DNA of 28,803 nucleotides from IMG/VR virus record IMGVR_UViG_3300023501_000036, positions 1 through 28,803 of that record; one strand, 5' to 3'. Below, piece by piece: positions 1-5,886 of the stretch. Position 1 is the stretch's first letter. Every line of letters starts with the position of its first letter. Source of the DNA: a virus. The position numbers and the translations under genes are program-made. The notes under the pieces were generated by a model. It searched no databases, was not told the origin of the DNA, and saw only the letters and a program-made list of their open reading frames with translations.

Positions 1-12
1 GGCGCCATCATC

Positions 13-249
13 CCCTATGAGGTGTTCGAGGGCGGATGCGTGGAGCTGCGTGACGCCGCCCGGATGGCCGATGCCGTCGAGGACGCTGCGGAACCTGGGG
101 GCCGGACAATGATCGGCGACAAGATCCGCAACGTCTTCGAAGCCTGGGGCGAGGCTATCATCTCCGGCGACGCCATCCCCTATGAGGTGATCGCGGCCCG
201 ACTGATCCTGGAGCTGCGTGACGCCGCCCGGATGGCCGATGCCGTCGAG
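13..249 (+). repeat. Imperfect direct duplication, 165-168 nt period
   Basis: Bases 13-81 and 178-249 are two copies of one coding segment. The last 39 bases (43-81 and 211-249) are identical, and the start of each copy is the same run encoding IPYEV. The middle differs and the first copy is one codon shorter. Both copies are in the same frame, giving two versions of a peptide ending ELRDAARMADAVE. This suggests a partial tandem duplication of the small gene that starts at 109, or the tail of an upstream paralogue. Confidence 0.85.
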
Positions 250-396
250 CGCCGCCGGGTGCCGACGCATCTGCGCGTGGTCGGCTCCGACGACGCCACC
301 GCCCCGGTGGTCGACCTCCTGGCCTTCCGCAAGCGGATCCCGGCCCGACCGAAATACCTGCCGCACGGCGGCCCGAAGGGAGGGTCGGCGGCATGA
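109..396 (+). CDS. Hypothetical early-region protein, 95 aa
   Basis: I do not recognise the family. The ATG at 109 follows a G-rich run and forms an ATGA overlap with a frame-2 TGA at 110-112, the junction style used throughout this phage. The N-terminal half (about 1-45) looks helical and amphipathic; the C-terminal part is basic and proline-rich. The frame stays open upstream to base 1 and contains a second copy of the ELRDAARMADAVE segment. The true protein could therefore be longer and begin before the window. It overlaps the next gene by ATGA, so it belongs to the early operon. The function is unknown; the start is moderately secure. Confidence 0.6.
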   Translation: MIGDKIRNVFEAWGEAIISGDAIPYEVIAARLILELRDAARMADAVERRRVPTHLRVVGSDDATAPVVDLLAFRKRIPARPKYLPHGGPKGGSAA

Positions 397-665
397 GCGG
401 CGTCAACCTTCAAACCGGTTTCCCGCCGATCGACTCCACCGTCCGGTGGCGGCTCCCGGTCAACGGCCGAACCGTCGAGTTCCGCGCCGCCGTGGAGACC
501 TGGCGGCCGTCCGGAGAGTTGCGTGTCTACCGGATGCGCTCGCCGGGCGGCGAATTGGTCACCGCCGTGATGGACCTCAATCCCGACAGCGGGCGGCTGC
601 GCATGACCGCCTGCGATGACGCCAACGGGCCGTTCCAGGCCGACGTGGTGTTCGACCATGCGTAA
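393..665 (+). CDS. Hypothetical early-region protein, 90 aa
   Basis: The start is supported by a strong GGGAGGG ribosome site at 377-383 and an ATGA overlap with the stop of the preceding gene. The product alternates hydrophobic and polar residues (for example VRWRLPVNGRTVEFRAAVE), suggesting a small mostly beta fold. It has no signal peptide, membrane segment or cysteine cluster. I do not recognise a family. It sits among the small accessory genes that Mu-like phages carry between the transposition genes and gemA. Confidence 0.65.
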   Translation: MSGVNLQTGFPPIDSTVRWRLPVNGRTVEFRAAVETWRPSGELRVYRMRSPGGELVTAVMDLNPDSGRLRMTACDDANGPFQADVVFDHA

Positions 666-759
666 CCCCCGCCACGGCCTGATCTGGCTGATCGCCCAGC
701 AGCTGCGCTGGTGGGGTGTCCGCCTTCCTTCAATCCGCTTTAAACGGAGGCTCATGTGA
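658..759 (+). CDS. Possible 33-aa basic peptide
   Basis: An ATG at 658 overlaps the end of the preceding gene and opens a 33-codon frame ending at TGA 757-759, overlapping the GTG start of the DUF3164 gene. The peptide is basic and tryptophan-containing. In favour: it fills the only gap in a tightly overlapping operon and would couple translation into the next gene. Against: there is no clear ribosome site before 658 and no recognisable family. It may only be a translated leader. Confidence 0.3.
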   Translation: MRNPRHGLIWLIAQQLRWWGVRLPSIRFKRRLM

Positions 760-1469
760 GCTTGAACGCTATTGCATCGCCCGCTCCCGCCGAGATCCCG
801 GAAGGGTACGTCATGGACGCCAAGGGCCGGCTGATCCCGAAGTCCCTGGTCAAGGATCACGAGCTGCTGGAGGACCAGATGGTCCGCAGCGTGATCGGCC
901 ACGCCGAGGCGCTGTCGGCGCAGATCGGCCGCTTCAAGGGCCACACCTTTGAGGACGTCGCCACCCTGCTAGATCTGCTGGCCGAAAAGTACGGCGCCCG
1001 CAAGCGCGGCATGGAAGGCAAGGGCAACGTCACCCTGACCACTTACGACGGCACGCTGCGGATCAAGGTCCAGGTGCAGGACCAGCTGACCTTCGGTTCG
1101 GGCCTGCAGATCGCGAAGTCGATCATCGACGATTGCCTGCGGGACTGGTCGAGCGACGCTCGGCCCGAGCTGCGCGCCGTGATCACCGAGGCGTTCCAGA
1201 CCGACAAGGAAGGCCAGGTCAGCCGCGAGCGGGTGTTCTCGCTGCTGCGGATGGAGATCACCGACGAAGGCTGGCAGCGGGCGATGCAGGCCCTGCGTGA
1301 CAGCATCCGCGTCGAGGGAAGCAAGGCGTACATCCGCTTGCAGCGCAAGGACGCCCGCGGCGGCTGGGAGACGATCCCGGTCGACATGGCGTCCGCTGAA
1401 GTGCCCGAGGGCATGACGGCCAGCCACATTCCGGTACCGGCGATCGCCGCGCCGGAAGGCGGTGCGTGA
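756..1469 (+). CDS. DUF3164 family protein
   Basis: The sequence matches DUF3164, a family typical of Mu-like prophage early regions and sometimes mislabelled sulfate transporter. The hallmark is the N-terminal block around residues 18-80: a V-M-D-A-x-G-R-L-I-P motif, then D-Q-x-V-R and a FKGHTFEDV segment leading to LLAEKYGA. The 237 aa have no membrane segments, which argues against transport. The GTG start at 756 is preceded by a good AAACGGAGG site and overlaps the stop of the small upstream frame. The next gene begins at an ATGA overlap. The molecular role is unknown; the early-operon position suggests replication or host takeover. Confidence 0.85.
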   Translation: MSLNAIASPAPAEIPEGYVMDAKGRLIPKSLVKDHELLEDQMVRSVIGHAEALSAQIGRFKGHTFEDVATLLDLLAEKYGARKRGMEGKGNVTLTTYDGTLRIKVQVQDQLTFGSGLQIAKSIIDDCLRDWSSDARPELRAVITEAFQTDKEGQVSRERVFSLLRMEITDEGWQRAMQALRDSIRVEGSKAYIRLQRKDARGGWETIPVDMASAEVPEGMTASHIPVPAIAAPEGGA

Positions 1470-1708
1470 TGATCCGCCGATCGCACGAGCAGGTGTCGAT
1501 CGAGATCTACGACCCGTCGACACCGACGGAGACCACCGTGGTGCACCTGGCGCTCTGGTATGGGCGGCGAGATCTGTGGGTGTACCGGGCCACCGGCGGC
1601 GAGGTCCGCACCGTCACGCCGGTGCGTGGCCTGCCGACGCCGCTGCCGGTCGGCGAGTTCGCCGGCTGGCCGCCGATCGGGCCGGTCCTGGCCGCGCAGG
1701 GGGTGTGA
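1469..1708 (+). CDS. Hypothetical protein, 79 aa
   Basis: It starts at ATG 1469, overlapping the DUF3164 stop (ATGA), with GGAAGG upstream as a plausible ribosome site. A GTG three bases earlier is in frame but less well placed. The N-terminal half looks like a beta sheet (VSIEIYDPS, TTVVHLALWYG, DLWVYRA); the C-terminus is rich in proline and glycine. No family recognised and no membrane segment. It is translationally coupled to its neighbours. Confidence 0.6.
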   Translation: MIRRSHEQVSIEIYDPSTPTETTVVHLALWYGRRDLWVYRATGGEVRTVTPVRGLPTPLPVGEFAGWPPIGPVLAAQGV

Positions 1709-1709
1709 A

Positions 1710-2003
1710 ATGGACCTTCGGCAACTTCCCAGCCTGCACCGCTGGATCTTAAACCACAAAGAACTGCCGCTCGCCGACTACGAGATTGCTGGTTTGCCGG
1801 AGATCGCAACCTTCGCCGTCTCGTTCGTCGATTGCACAGCGGCAGCGAAGCAATGCGTTGAAGCCGGCGAGCTTGCCGTCGCCGCGATGCATGAAGCCGA
1901 TGCACTCCGGATGCTAGAGCGACTGAAGATCGCCACGTCGGTCGCTAGGGAAGAGTTTCCCATGACGCCCTTCGGTCCCGGCCATCCGGTATGGGAGGCG
2001 TGA
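1710..2003 (+). CDS. Hypothetical protein, 97 aa, lower GC
   Basis: The ATG at 1710 lies two bases after the preceding stop, behind a G-rich site near 1698-1705. The product is mostly helical, with a central alanine-rich segment containing two cysteines (VDCTAAAKQCVEAGE). No family recognised. The codons are visibly less GC-rich than in flanking genes (ATT, TTA, AAA and GAA appear), hinting at later acquisition. The stop is followed closely by the small membrane gene. Confidence 0.6.
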   Translation: MDLRQLPSLHRWILNHKELPLADYEIAGLPEIATFAVSFVDCTAAAKQCVEAGELAVAAMHEADALRMLERLKIATSVAREEFPMTPFGPGHPVWEA

Positions 2004-2005
2004 TC

Positions 2006-2170
2006 ATGCGCATTATCATCATGCTCGCCGGCGCCACGGTGGTCACCGTGGCCGCAAGCGCTCTGGTCGGCCTTTCGGTAGAGCCGGCCACCTATCCGTG
2101 GATCTTGTGGAGCTGGTTTGCGGCCATCGTGCTTGGTGGTTGCTGGGCCTGCTCGAGGGCCTGGCGATGA
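2006..2170 (+). CDS. Small membrane protein, 54 aa, two predicted helices
   Basis: The ATG at 2006 has a strong GGGAGG site at 1993-1998 with 7-base spacing, which makes this short gene believable. Two hydrophobic segments are visible, about residues 3-24 and 31-48, with a short loop containing VEPATYP and a basic C-terminus ending RAWR. This is the layout of a small inner-membrane protein with two crossings. The stop overlaps the next start by ATGA. The function is unknown; superinfection exclusion or host modulation is only a guess from its early-operon position. Confidence 0.6.
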   Translation: MRIIIMLAGATVVTVAASALVGLSVEPATYPWILWSWFAAIVLGGCWACSRAWR

Positions 2171-2409
2171 CGGGCCGGGTCTGCCCCGTGCCCGGCTGCG
2201 GCGCGACCGCACGCGCCGGGCACGCCATGTGTCGGAACTGCTGGAGCATGGTGCCTCGGGAAAGCCAGCGCCTGGTGTACGGCACCTGGCGAGCGGTCCG
2301 TGCCGACCGGACCATGGCCGCAGTGGTCAACTACCGCGAGGCACTCGCCCAGGCGGTCAACAACGTGTTGGCGCGGCCCGGCGACTATGACCAGCGAGGT
2401 GCCACATGA
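2167..2409 (+). CDS. Small four-cysteine (zinc-finger-like) protein, 80 aa
   Basis: The N-terminus carries four cysteines at residues 6, 11, 22 and 25 (C-x4-C-x10-C-x2-C), followed by tryptophan. That resembles the short phage proteins with a Cys-x-x-Cys-Trp knuckle followed by a helical arginine-rich tail. The pattern predicts one structural zinc ion. The rest, about residues 35-75, is helical with basic residues and could contact nucleic acid. It overlaps both neighbours by ATGA, and a GCGAGGTG site inside its end serves gemA. The function is not established. Confidence 0.7.
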   Translation: MTGRVCPVPGCGATARAGHAMCRNCWSMVPRESQRLVYGTWRAVRADRTMAAVVNYREALAQAVNNVLARPGDYDQRGAT

Positions 2410-3119
2410 CTGCCGCCTCGAAGCGCGCCGCCTCGGCGCCGATCCGCAACGCCCGGCTGGCGAAGATCCACATCGCCAAGAAAGAGCTGCGGCTCGACGA
2501 CGCCGCCTATCGCGCGGTGATCGGCCGGCTGTTCCCCGGCAAGTCCAGCAGCGCGCAACTGTCCGATCGCCAACTCGACGAGCTGCTGGAGCACTTCAAG
2601 GCGGAGGGCTTCAAGCCGGCGAAGTCGCGGCCGGTGCGGTCTGGACGCCGGCCGATGGCCGATGGCGAGCAGGCCCGCAAGCTGCGCGCCTTGTGGCTGT
2701 CGCTCTATCACCTGGGCGAGGTCCGCAACCCGACCGAGGACGCGCTGGCCGCCTACGTCAAGCGCACCACGCGGGTCGCGGCGCTGCAATGGCTGGACGT
2801 CGACAGCGCGAGCAAGGCGATCGAGGGCCTGAAGAAGATGGCCGAGCGCGCCGGGGTCGACTGGTCGCGGGACGGGCTTGGCCAGTGGGAACCATACCTG
2901 CCGGCCGCCTCGCATGAACCGTTCGCGGTGGTGTCCGCACAGTGGCGTCGGCTGGCAGAGCTGAGCGCGACTCAGAATCCGAAAGCCCGGTGGTGGGGCG
3001 TGGCGATCGCGGCAACCGCTAAGACCGCGCCGCACGAGTACGCGCCGGAGGACTGGCATCGGGTGATGGAGTGGTTCGGCAAGGCGATCCGCCAGGCCCA
3101 GGCGAGGGTCGGATCATGA
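2406..3119 (+). CDS. gemA: GemA/gp16-family regulatory protein (DUF1018)
   Basis: The N-terminal 70 residues match the GemA/gp16 family of Mu-like phages: a short basic leader, then L-A-K-I-H-I-A-K-K-E-L, a D-D-x-A-Y-R segment, and a helix around LSDRQLDELLEHFKAEGF. In Mu, GemA alters DNA supercoiling and host gene expression. A second helical part (about 90-237) contains ALWLSLYHLGEV and a tryptophan-rich end. The start overlaps the preceding stop by ATGA and has a GCGAGGTG site. Position fits Mu: after the early genes and before Mor. At 237 aa it seems longer than Mu GemA, so the C-terminal part may be a separate domain. Confidence 0.85.
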   Translation: MTAASKRAASAPIRNARLAKIHIAKKELRLDDAAYRAVIGRLFPGKSSSAQLSDRQLDELLEHFKAEGFKPAKSRPVRSGRRPMADGEQARKLRALWLSLYHLGEVRNPTEDALAAYVKRTTRVAALQWLDVDSASKAIEGLKKMAERAGVDWSRDGLGQWEPYLPAASHEPFAVVSAQWRRLAELSATQNPKARWWGVAIAATAKTAPHEYAPEDWHRVMEWFGKAIRQAQARVGS

Positions 3120-3499
3120 GCCGGCGTATCCTCAACAGTGAGATCGCCAAGGCTGTTGCGCAGATTTGGCCGGTAACCGTCGAAGAGTTGCGCGGGCCGT
3201 CTCGCGAGCACCGTATTTCCGCCGCACGGCAGGCAGCGTTTTTACTCGGCCAATCAAACGGCAATCACGACTGTGCGCTGATAGGTCGATTTTACAACCG
3301 CGACCGGAGCGGTGTCCGCCGTGGAATTCATGCGGCGTGCGACCGGCAGCGCAAGGAATCCGACTACCTCACACGCATCCTGGCGGCGTCCGATTTGATT
3401 GATCCGGTTGACCACCAAGGAAAGCCCCGATCGCCAATAGCGTGGCCGGCTCCGGTGCCAGTGTTGGCAACCTTTCAAACAGTGGAGGGGCTGATCTGA
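3116..3499 (+). CDS. DnaA domain IV-like DNA-binding protein, 127 aa
   Basis: The protein resembles the C-terminal DNA-binding domain of DnaA without the ATPase. About residues 15-85 align by eye: VTVEELRGPSREHRISAARQ corresponds to the basic-loop region, and ALIGRFYNRDRSGVRRGIH to the signature helix. In DnaA that helix reads GRDHTTV; here His and both Thr are replaced by Arg, Ser and Gly, so box recognition is probably altered. ATG 3116 overlaps the GemA stop, and the gene hands over to the Mor-like gene by TGATG overlap. G+C is low (29 of 60 at 3241-3300), suggesting separate acquisition. It may be a replication modulator or a transcription regulator. Confidence 0.75.
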   Translation: MSRRILNSEIAKAVAQIWPVTVEELRGPSREHRISAARQAAFLLGQSNGNHDCALIGRFYNRDRSGVRRGIHAACDRQRKESDYLTRILAASDLIDPVDHQGKPRSPIAWPAPVPVLATFQTVEGLI

Positions 3500-3897
3500 T
3501 GACCGACGCCGCGCCCCCGCTCCCGAAACTCCTGGCCGATGTCGCCGAGGCGTTGAGCACCGGAGAGGCGCTGCGTTTGGCGAGGGATGCCGGTGGCGCG
3601 ATCCTTGTGGTACCGAAGCACCCGACCGACCGGTTCGTGGAACGCTTCGGCGAACCGCTGGCGGTTTGGCTTTGTGAGAATCACGGTCCCGGTCACGTCG
3701 ACGTGCCGCTTGGTCCGTTCGGCCATCGAGCCACGCGTGCCGCCAGTCTGCGGGCGGCGATCGTCCAGCGCGAGGGCAGCGCCTCAGACATGGCCAGGCG
3801 GTTCGGTATTGCGGCGCGAACCGTGAAACGTCATCGTGCGCAGGCTCGTGACGGCGATGCCGATCTGCCGTTGCTCGCTCCCCTCAAAGAACGCTGA
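3499..3897 (+). CDS. Mor/C-family transcription activator-like protein, 132 aa
   Basis: Length, position and layout match Mor, the Mu middle-operon activator (129 aa). An N-terminal helical dimerisation part (about 8-30) is followed by a strand with AGGAILVVP and later GHVDVPLG, echoing the GG-x-VYIP strand of Mor. A helix-turn-helix follows at about 95-116, with GSASDMARRFGIAARTVKRH. The start overlaps the previous stop (TGATG). It is the last gene before a noncoding control region with a 16-bp dyad starting 11 bases after its stop. No separate C gene is seen, so this protein may switch on the lysis and morphogenesis genes directly. Similarity to Mor is moderate; a generic HTH protein is the alternative. 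Confidence 0.7.
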   Translation: MTDAAPPLPKLLADVAEALSTGEALRLARDAGGAILVVPKHPTDRFVERFGEPLAVWLCENHGPGHVDVPLGPFGHRATRAASLRAAIVQREGSASDMARRFGIAARTVKRHRAQARDGDADLPLLAPLKER

Positions 3898-3908
3898 TTT
3901 CCCCAAGG

Positions 3909-3924
3909 GGTGACGAACGTCACC
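3909..3924. promoter_or_regulatory. 16-bp dyad, candidate activator site
   Basis: GGTGACG-AA-CGTCACC is a perfect inverted repeat with 7-bp arms and a 2-bp centre, starting 11 bp after the Mor-like stop. A related element, 12 of 16 identical, lies at 11738-11753 before the protease gene. Dyads of this size suit a dimeric helix-turn-helix protein. Confidence 0.6.
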
Positions 3925-3950
3925 AGTGATGTCTGTCGCCATTGCGGCAA

Positions 3951-3997
3951 CTCTCAATGCATGGGCGGGGGAATAACCCGCTCCCTCGCATTGAGAG
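3951..3997 (+). promoter_or_regulatory. Hairpin over the endolysin ribosome-binding site
   Basis: Ten-base arms CTCTCAATGC (3951-3960) and GCATTGAGAG (3988-3997) are perfectly complementary. A second nested pair, GCGGG (3965-3969) and CCCGC (3977-3981), lies inside. The right arm overlaps the GAGAGGG Shine-Dalgarno sequence (3993-3999) that serves ATG 4008. In RNA the folded form would hide the ribosome site. Confidence 0.6.
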
Positions 3998-4007
3998 GGC
4001 GAACGCG

Positions 4008-4421
4008 ATGTCAAAGCCATCTGTTCCGGAGCATTGGGGCTGGCCGAATTTCACGCGGGCGGAGCTGACCTGCAAACATACCGGCGAGCTGATCATCGTG
4101 CCGGCGTTCATGGACAAGCTGCAGTCCCTGCGCACGGCGCTCGGCTTCAAGTTCCCGATCTCCAGCGGTTATCGGCACCCGTCGCACCCGGCCGAGCGTA
4201 AGAAGAAGCAGCCTGGCTCGCACACTTTCGCCCGCGCCGTCGATATCCAGATCTACGGCCTTCGAGCGCTGACGATCGTCGAGCGCGCCCGATCGTTCGG
4301 GTTCACCGGAATCGGTGTGTCGCAGCCGAACGGCAGCGCCGGCCCGCGCTTCATCCACCTCGACGATATGGCCGTGGCGGAGGGCTACCACGCCCAGCGC
4401 CCGGCCTTCTGGTCCTACTGA
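4008..4421 (+). CDS. Peptidase M15-type endolysin
   Basis: This is a zinc peptidase of the M15 (D-Ala-D-Ala carboxypeptidase/L-Ala-D-Glu endopeptidase-like) family, 137 aa, as used by many phages to cut peptidoglycan cross-links. Visible motifs are SSGYR with Arg56, the zinc-ligand pair His72 and Asp79 in SHTFARAVD, and the third ligand His117 in RFIHLD. There is no signal peptide, so release probably depends on the holin-like neighbour. ATG 4008 is chosen because GAGAGGG lies 8 bases upstream and the protein begins there as in relatives. It is the first gene after the control region, as lys is in Mu, although Mu lys itself differs in type. Confidence 0.85.
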   Translation: MSKPSVPEHWGWPNFTRAELTCKHTGELIIVPAFMDKLQSLRTALGFKFPISSGYRHPSHPAERKKKQPGSHTFARAVDIQIYGLRALTIVERARSFGFTGIGVSQPNGSAGPRFIHLDDMAVAEGYHAQRPAFWSY

Positions 4422-4432
4422 GGAGACCGATC

Positions 4433-5092
4433 GTGAACGCTATCAAGTTGCACTGGCTCCCGGATCGCAAATTCCTGGCAGCCGGCCTGTCGGGCATCGC
4501 CACCTGGCTGCTGACCCGCGCCCTGGCCTATGCCGGCGTGGAGATTCCGGCCGAACTGCAGACCGCCGCGGTGGGCCTGGTGATGGGCGCCGTCCACTAC
4601 TTCGTGCCGCCGCACATCATGGACATCCTGCGCCGGATCGACGGCGATCTGAAGTCCACCTTCCCGGCCCAGGTGATCGGGACCGCCCAGAAACTGGCGC
4701 TGGCCTTCCTGCTGCTCGGCGGCTTGGCGCTCGGTGGCCCGATCGCCTGCAGTACCTACGAGCTGACGAAGGCCGAGGCGGTGTCGCCAGCGCAGCGCAT
4801 GTTCGCTCTGCAGGCCGACTACAACACGGCCATGGTTGCCGCGGTTGCCTACGTCGAAAGCGACTACGCCACCAAGGACACGCGCGTCGCGGTCGCCCGG
4901 CTCGATCGGATGACCTATTCGGCAATCTCCAGTGCCAGCGAGGCGGTGCGATCCGGCGATGCTGTCGCAACGGCTGTGTCGATGGCCACCGCTAGGGCGG
5001 CGTTGGTCGAGTTGATTTCGTATGTCAGCGCCCGGCAGCGCGAGGGGCCTGGCAAGATGACGGGCACCAGCGCCGCGGGATCCGGATCATGA
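4433..5092 (+). CDS. Holin-like and lipoprotein-like fusion protein, 219 aa
   Basis: The GTG start has a GAGGAG site 8 bases upstream. Residues 14-36 and 43-58 are two hydrophobic segments around ALAYAGVEIPAELQTAA and end in HYFVPP, the look of short phage holins. A third hydrophobic stretch (88-105) ends in GGPIAC, an imperfect lipobox with Cys106. It is followed by an alanine-rich helical part (SPAQRMFALQADYNTAM and on) like the small lipoproteins often found in alphaproteobacterial phage lysis cassettes. Normally these would be two genes; here they form one uninterrupted frame. An internal GTG at 4673 is in frame but has no clear ribosome site. Lysis function is inferred from content and from the endolysin next door. 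Confidence 0.6.
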   Translation: MNAIKLHWLPDRKFLAAGLSGIATWLLTRALAYAGVEIPAELQTAAVGLVMGAVHYFVPPHIMDILRRIDGDLKSTFPAQVIGTAQKLALAFLLLGGLALGGPIACSTYELTKAEAVSPAQRMFALQADYNTAMVAAVAYVESDYATKDTRVAVARLDRMTYSAISSASEAVRSGDAVATAVSMATARAALVELISYVSARQREGPGKMTGTSAAGSGS

Positions 5093-5304
5093 CGCCGTTT
5101 GAGAGGGTCGCGCTGGGGTTTCAGATCGCGGAGCTGGCCGCCGAGGGCATCCCGCGGGCGATCGCCGCGGCCGACACCGTCAAGCGAGCAATCGCCGAGA
5201 AGAGAGACCCGAGCCCGGCCGAGTGGGCGGAGCTGCAGGAGGTCACCGACGCCCTGCATCACCGTATCCAGGCGGCCACCGATCGCGAGGATGGCGGTGC
5301 CTGA
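5089..5304 (+). CDS. Hypothetical small protein, 71 aa
   Basis: It begins at an ATGA overlap with the holin-like gene. The product is charged and probably all helical, with two helices split near RDPSPAEWAEL. No cysteine, signal or membrane segment is present. Small helical proteins of this kind are common beside Mu-like lysis genes but I cannot name the family. Its end overlaps the start of the zinc-finger gene by 14 bases. Confidence 0.6.
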   Translation: MTPFERVALGFQIAELAAEGIPRAIAAADTVKRAIAEKRDPSPAEWAELQEVTDALHHRIQAATDREDGGA

Positions 5305-5500
5305 CATAATCGACGCCGCCCAGGCTCGCGAAGAAACCGACCGCGCTGATGCGCTGCGGTCGGCCCTTTGCCGGCGACCGGTCACACCCTCGAAGATCTG
5401 CGTGGAGTGCGGAGAAGAGATCCCGCTGGCTCGGCGCGTGGCTTACGAAACGAACACCTGCGTCCGATGCCAAGAGGACAGGGACCGCGCGTCGCGATGA
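5291..5500 (+). CDS. TraR/DksA-type zinc-finger protein, 69 aa
   Basis: Four cysteines at 37, 40, 57 and 60 form C-x2-C-x16-C-x2-C, with the family's I-P-x-A-R-R motif between the pairs. The N-terminus DIIDAAQAREE is typical of phage TraR-like proteins. TraR and DksA enter the secondary channel of RNA polymerase and alter initiation at selected promoters. The usual spacing between cysteine pairs is 17, so this copy is one residue shorter. The start ATG 5291 lies inside the previous gene, directly after GCGAGG. The stop overlaps the DUF2730 start by ATGA. Activity on RNA polymerase is inferred from family membership. Confidence 0.8.
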   Translation: MAVPDIIDAAQAREETDRADALRSALCRRPVTPSKICVECGEEIPLARRVAYETNTCVRCQEDRDRASR

Positions 5501-5886
5501 TTGAGTGGTTCGGAGAGCTTCCCGCCTGGCTGGGCGCGCTATCTGTCGCCGGCAATTTCCTGCTGGCGATCGGCTTGTTGTACCTGCGGTCCATCTTCCC
5601 GACCCGCGGTGACCTGGCTGAGGAAGCTGACGCCCGAAAGCTCGCCGTCGAGCGGCACGATCAGCGGCTGAACGGGATCGAGACGCTCATCTCGTTGATG
5701 CAGCAGAAGGCCGAGACAACCCCGTCGCACCGGGACTTCAACAATCTGCTGGTGTCGCTCGAAGCGATCCGCGGTGACGTCAAGGCGGTGGTCGGTCAGA
5801 TGAACGGCATGGATCGGGCGGTCAGCGCGATCGGCCGCAAGGTGGACATGCTCGTCGAGAACGAAATCAAGGGAGCCAGTCCATGA
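5497..5886 (+). CDS. DUF2730 family protein (Mu gp25-like), 129 aa
   Basis: This fits DUF2730: an N-terminal membrane segment (about residues 8-30, ALSVAGNFLLAIGLLYLR), a short basic turn (PTRGDL), then a long coiled-coil-like helix to the end. The family lies between the lysis genes and the terminase genes in Mu-like phages and its role is not established. ATG 5497 overlaps the stop of the zinc-finger gene; the end overlaps the next gene by ATGA. Because of the single anchor and coiled coil, a spanin-like role has been imagined for such proteins, but nothing here shows it. Confidence 0.8.
   Translation: MIEWFGELPAWLGALSVAGNFLLAIGLLYLRSIFPTRGDLAEEADARKLAVERHDQRLNGIETLISLMQQKAETTPSHRDFNNLLVSLEAIRGDVKAVVGQMNGMDRAVSAIGRKVDMLVENEIKGASP

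Larger units (their letters stand above)
3898..4007 (+). promoter_or_regulatory. Late/lysis control region between the Mor-like gene and the endolysin
   Basis: This 110-bp gap corresponds to the place of Pm/Plys in Mu-like phages. It holds a 16-bp dyad (3909-3924), a spacer, and a hairpin over the endolysin ribosome site (3951-3997). No convincing -35 hexamer is visible, as expected for an activator-dependent promoter. If the dyad sits near -43, as for Mor at Mu Pm, transcription would start near 3960. That placement is inference. Confidence 0.55.

Noticed and set aside
3961-4080. Leader-peptide-like frame starting at an ATG inside the endolysin leader hairpin
   Set aside because: No ribosome site, and it runs far into the endolysin gene in another frame.
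4673-5092. Separate lipoprotein gene starting at GTG 4673
   Set aside because: No ribosome site precedes the GTG and the frame is continuous with the holin-like part, so a single fused gene is annotated, with this as an alternative.
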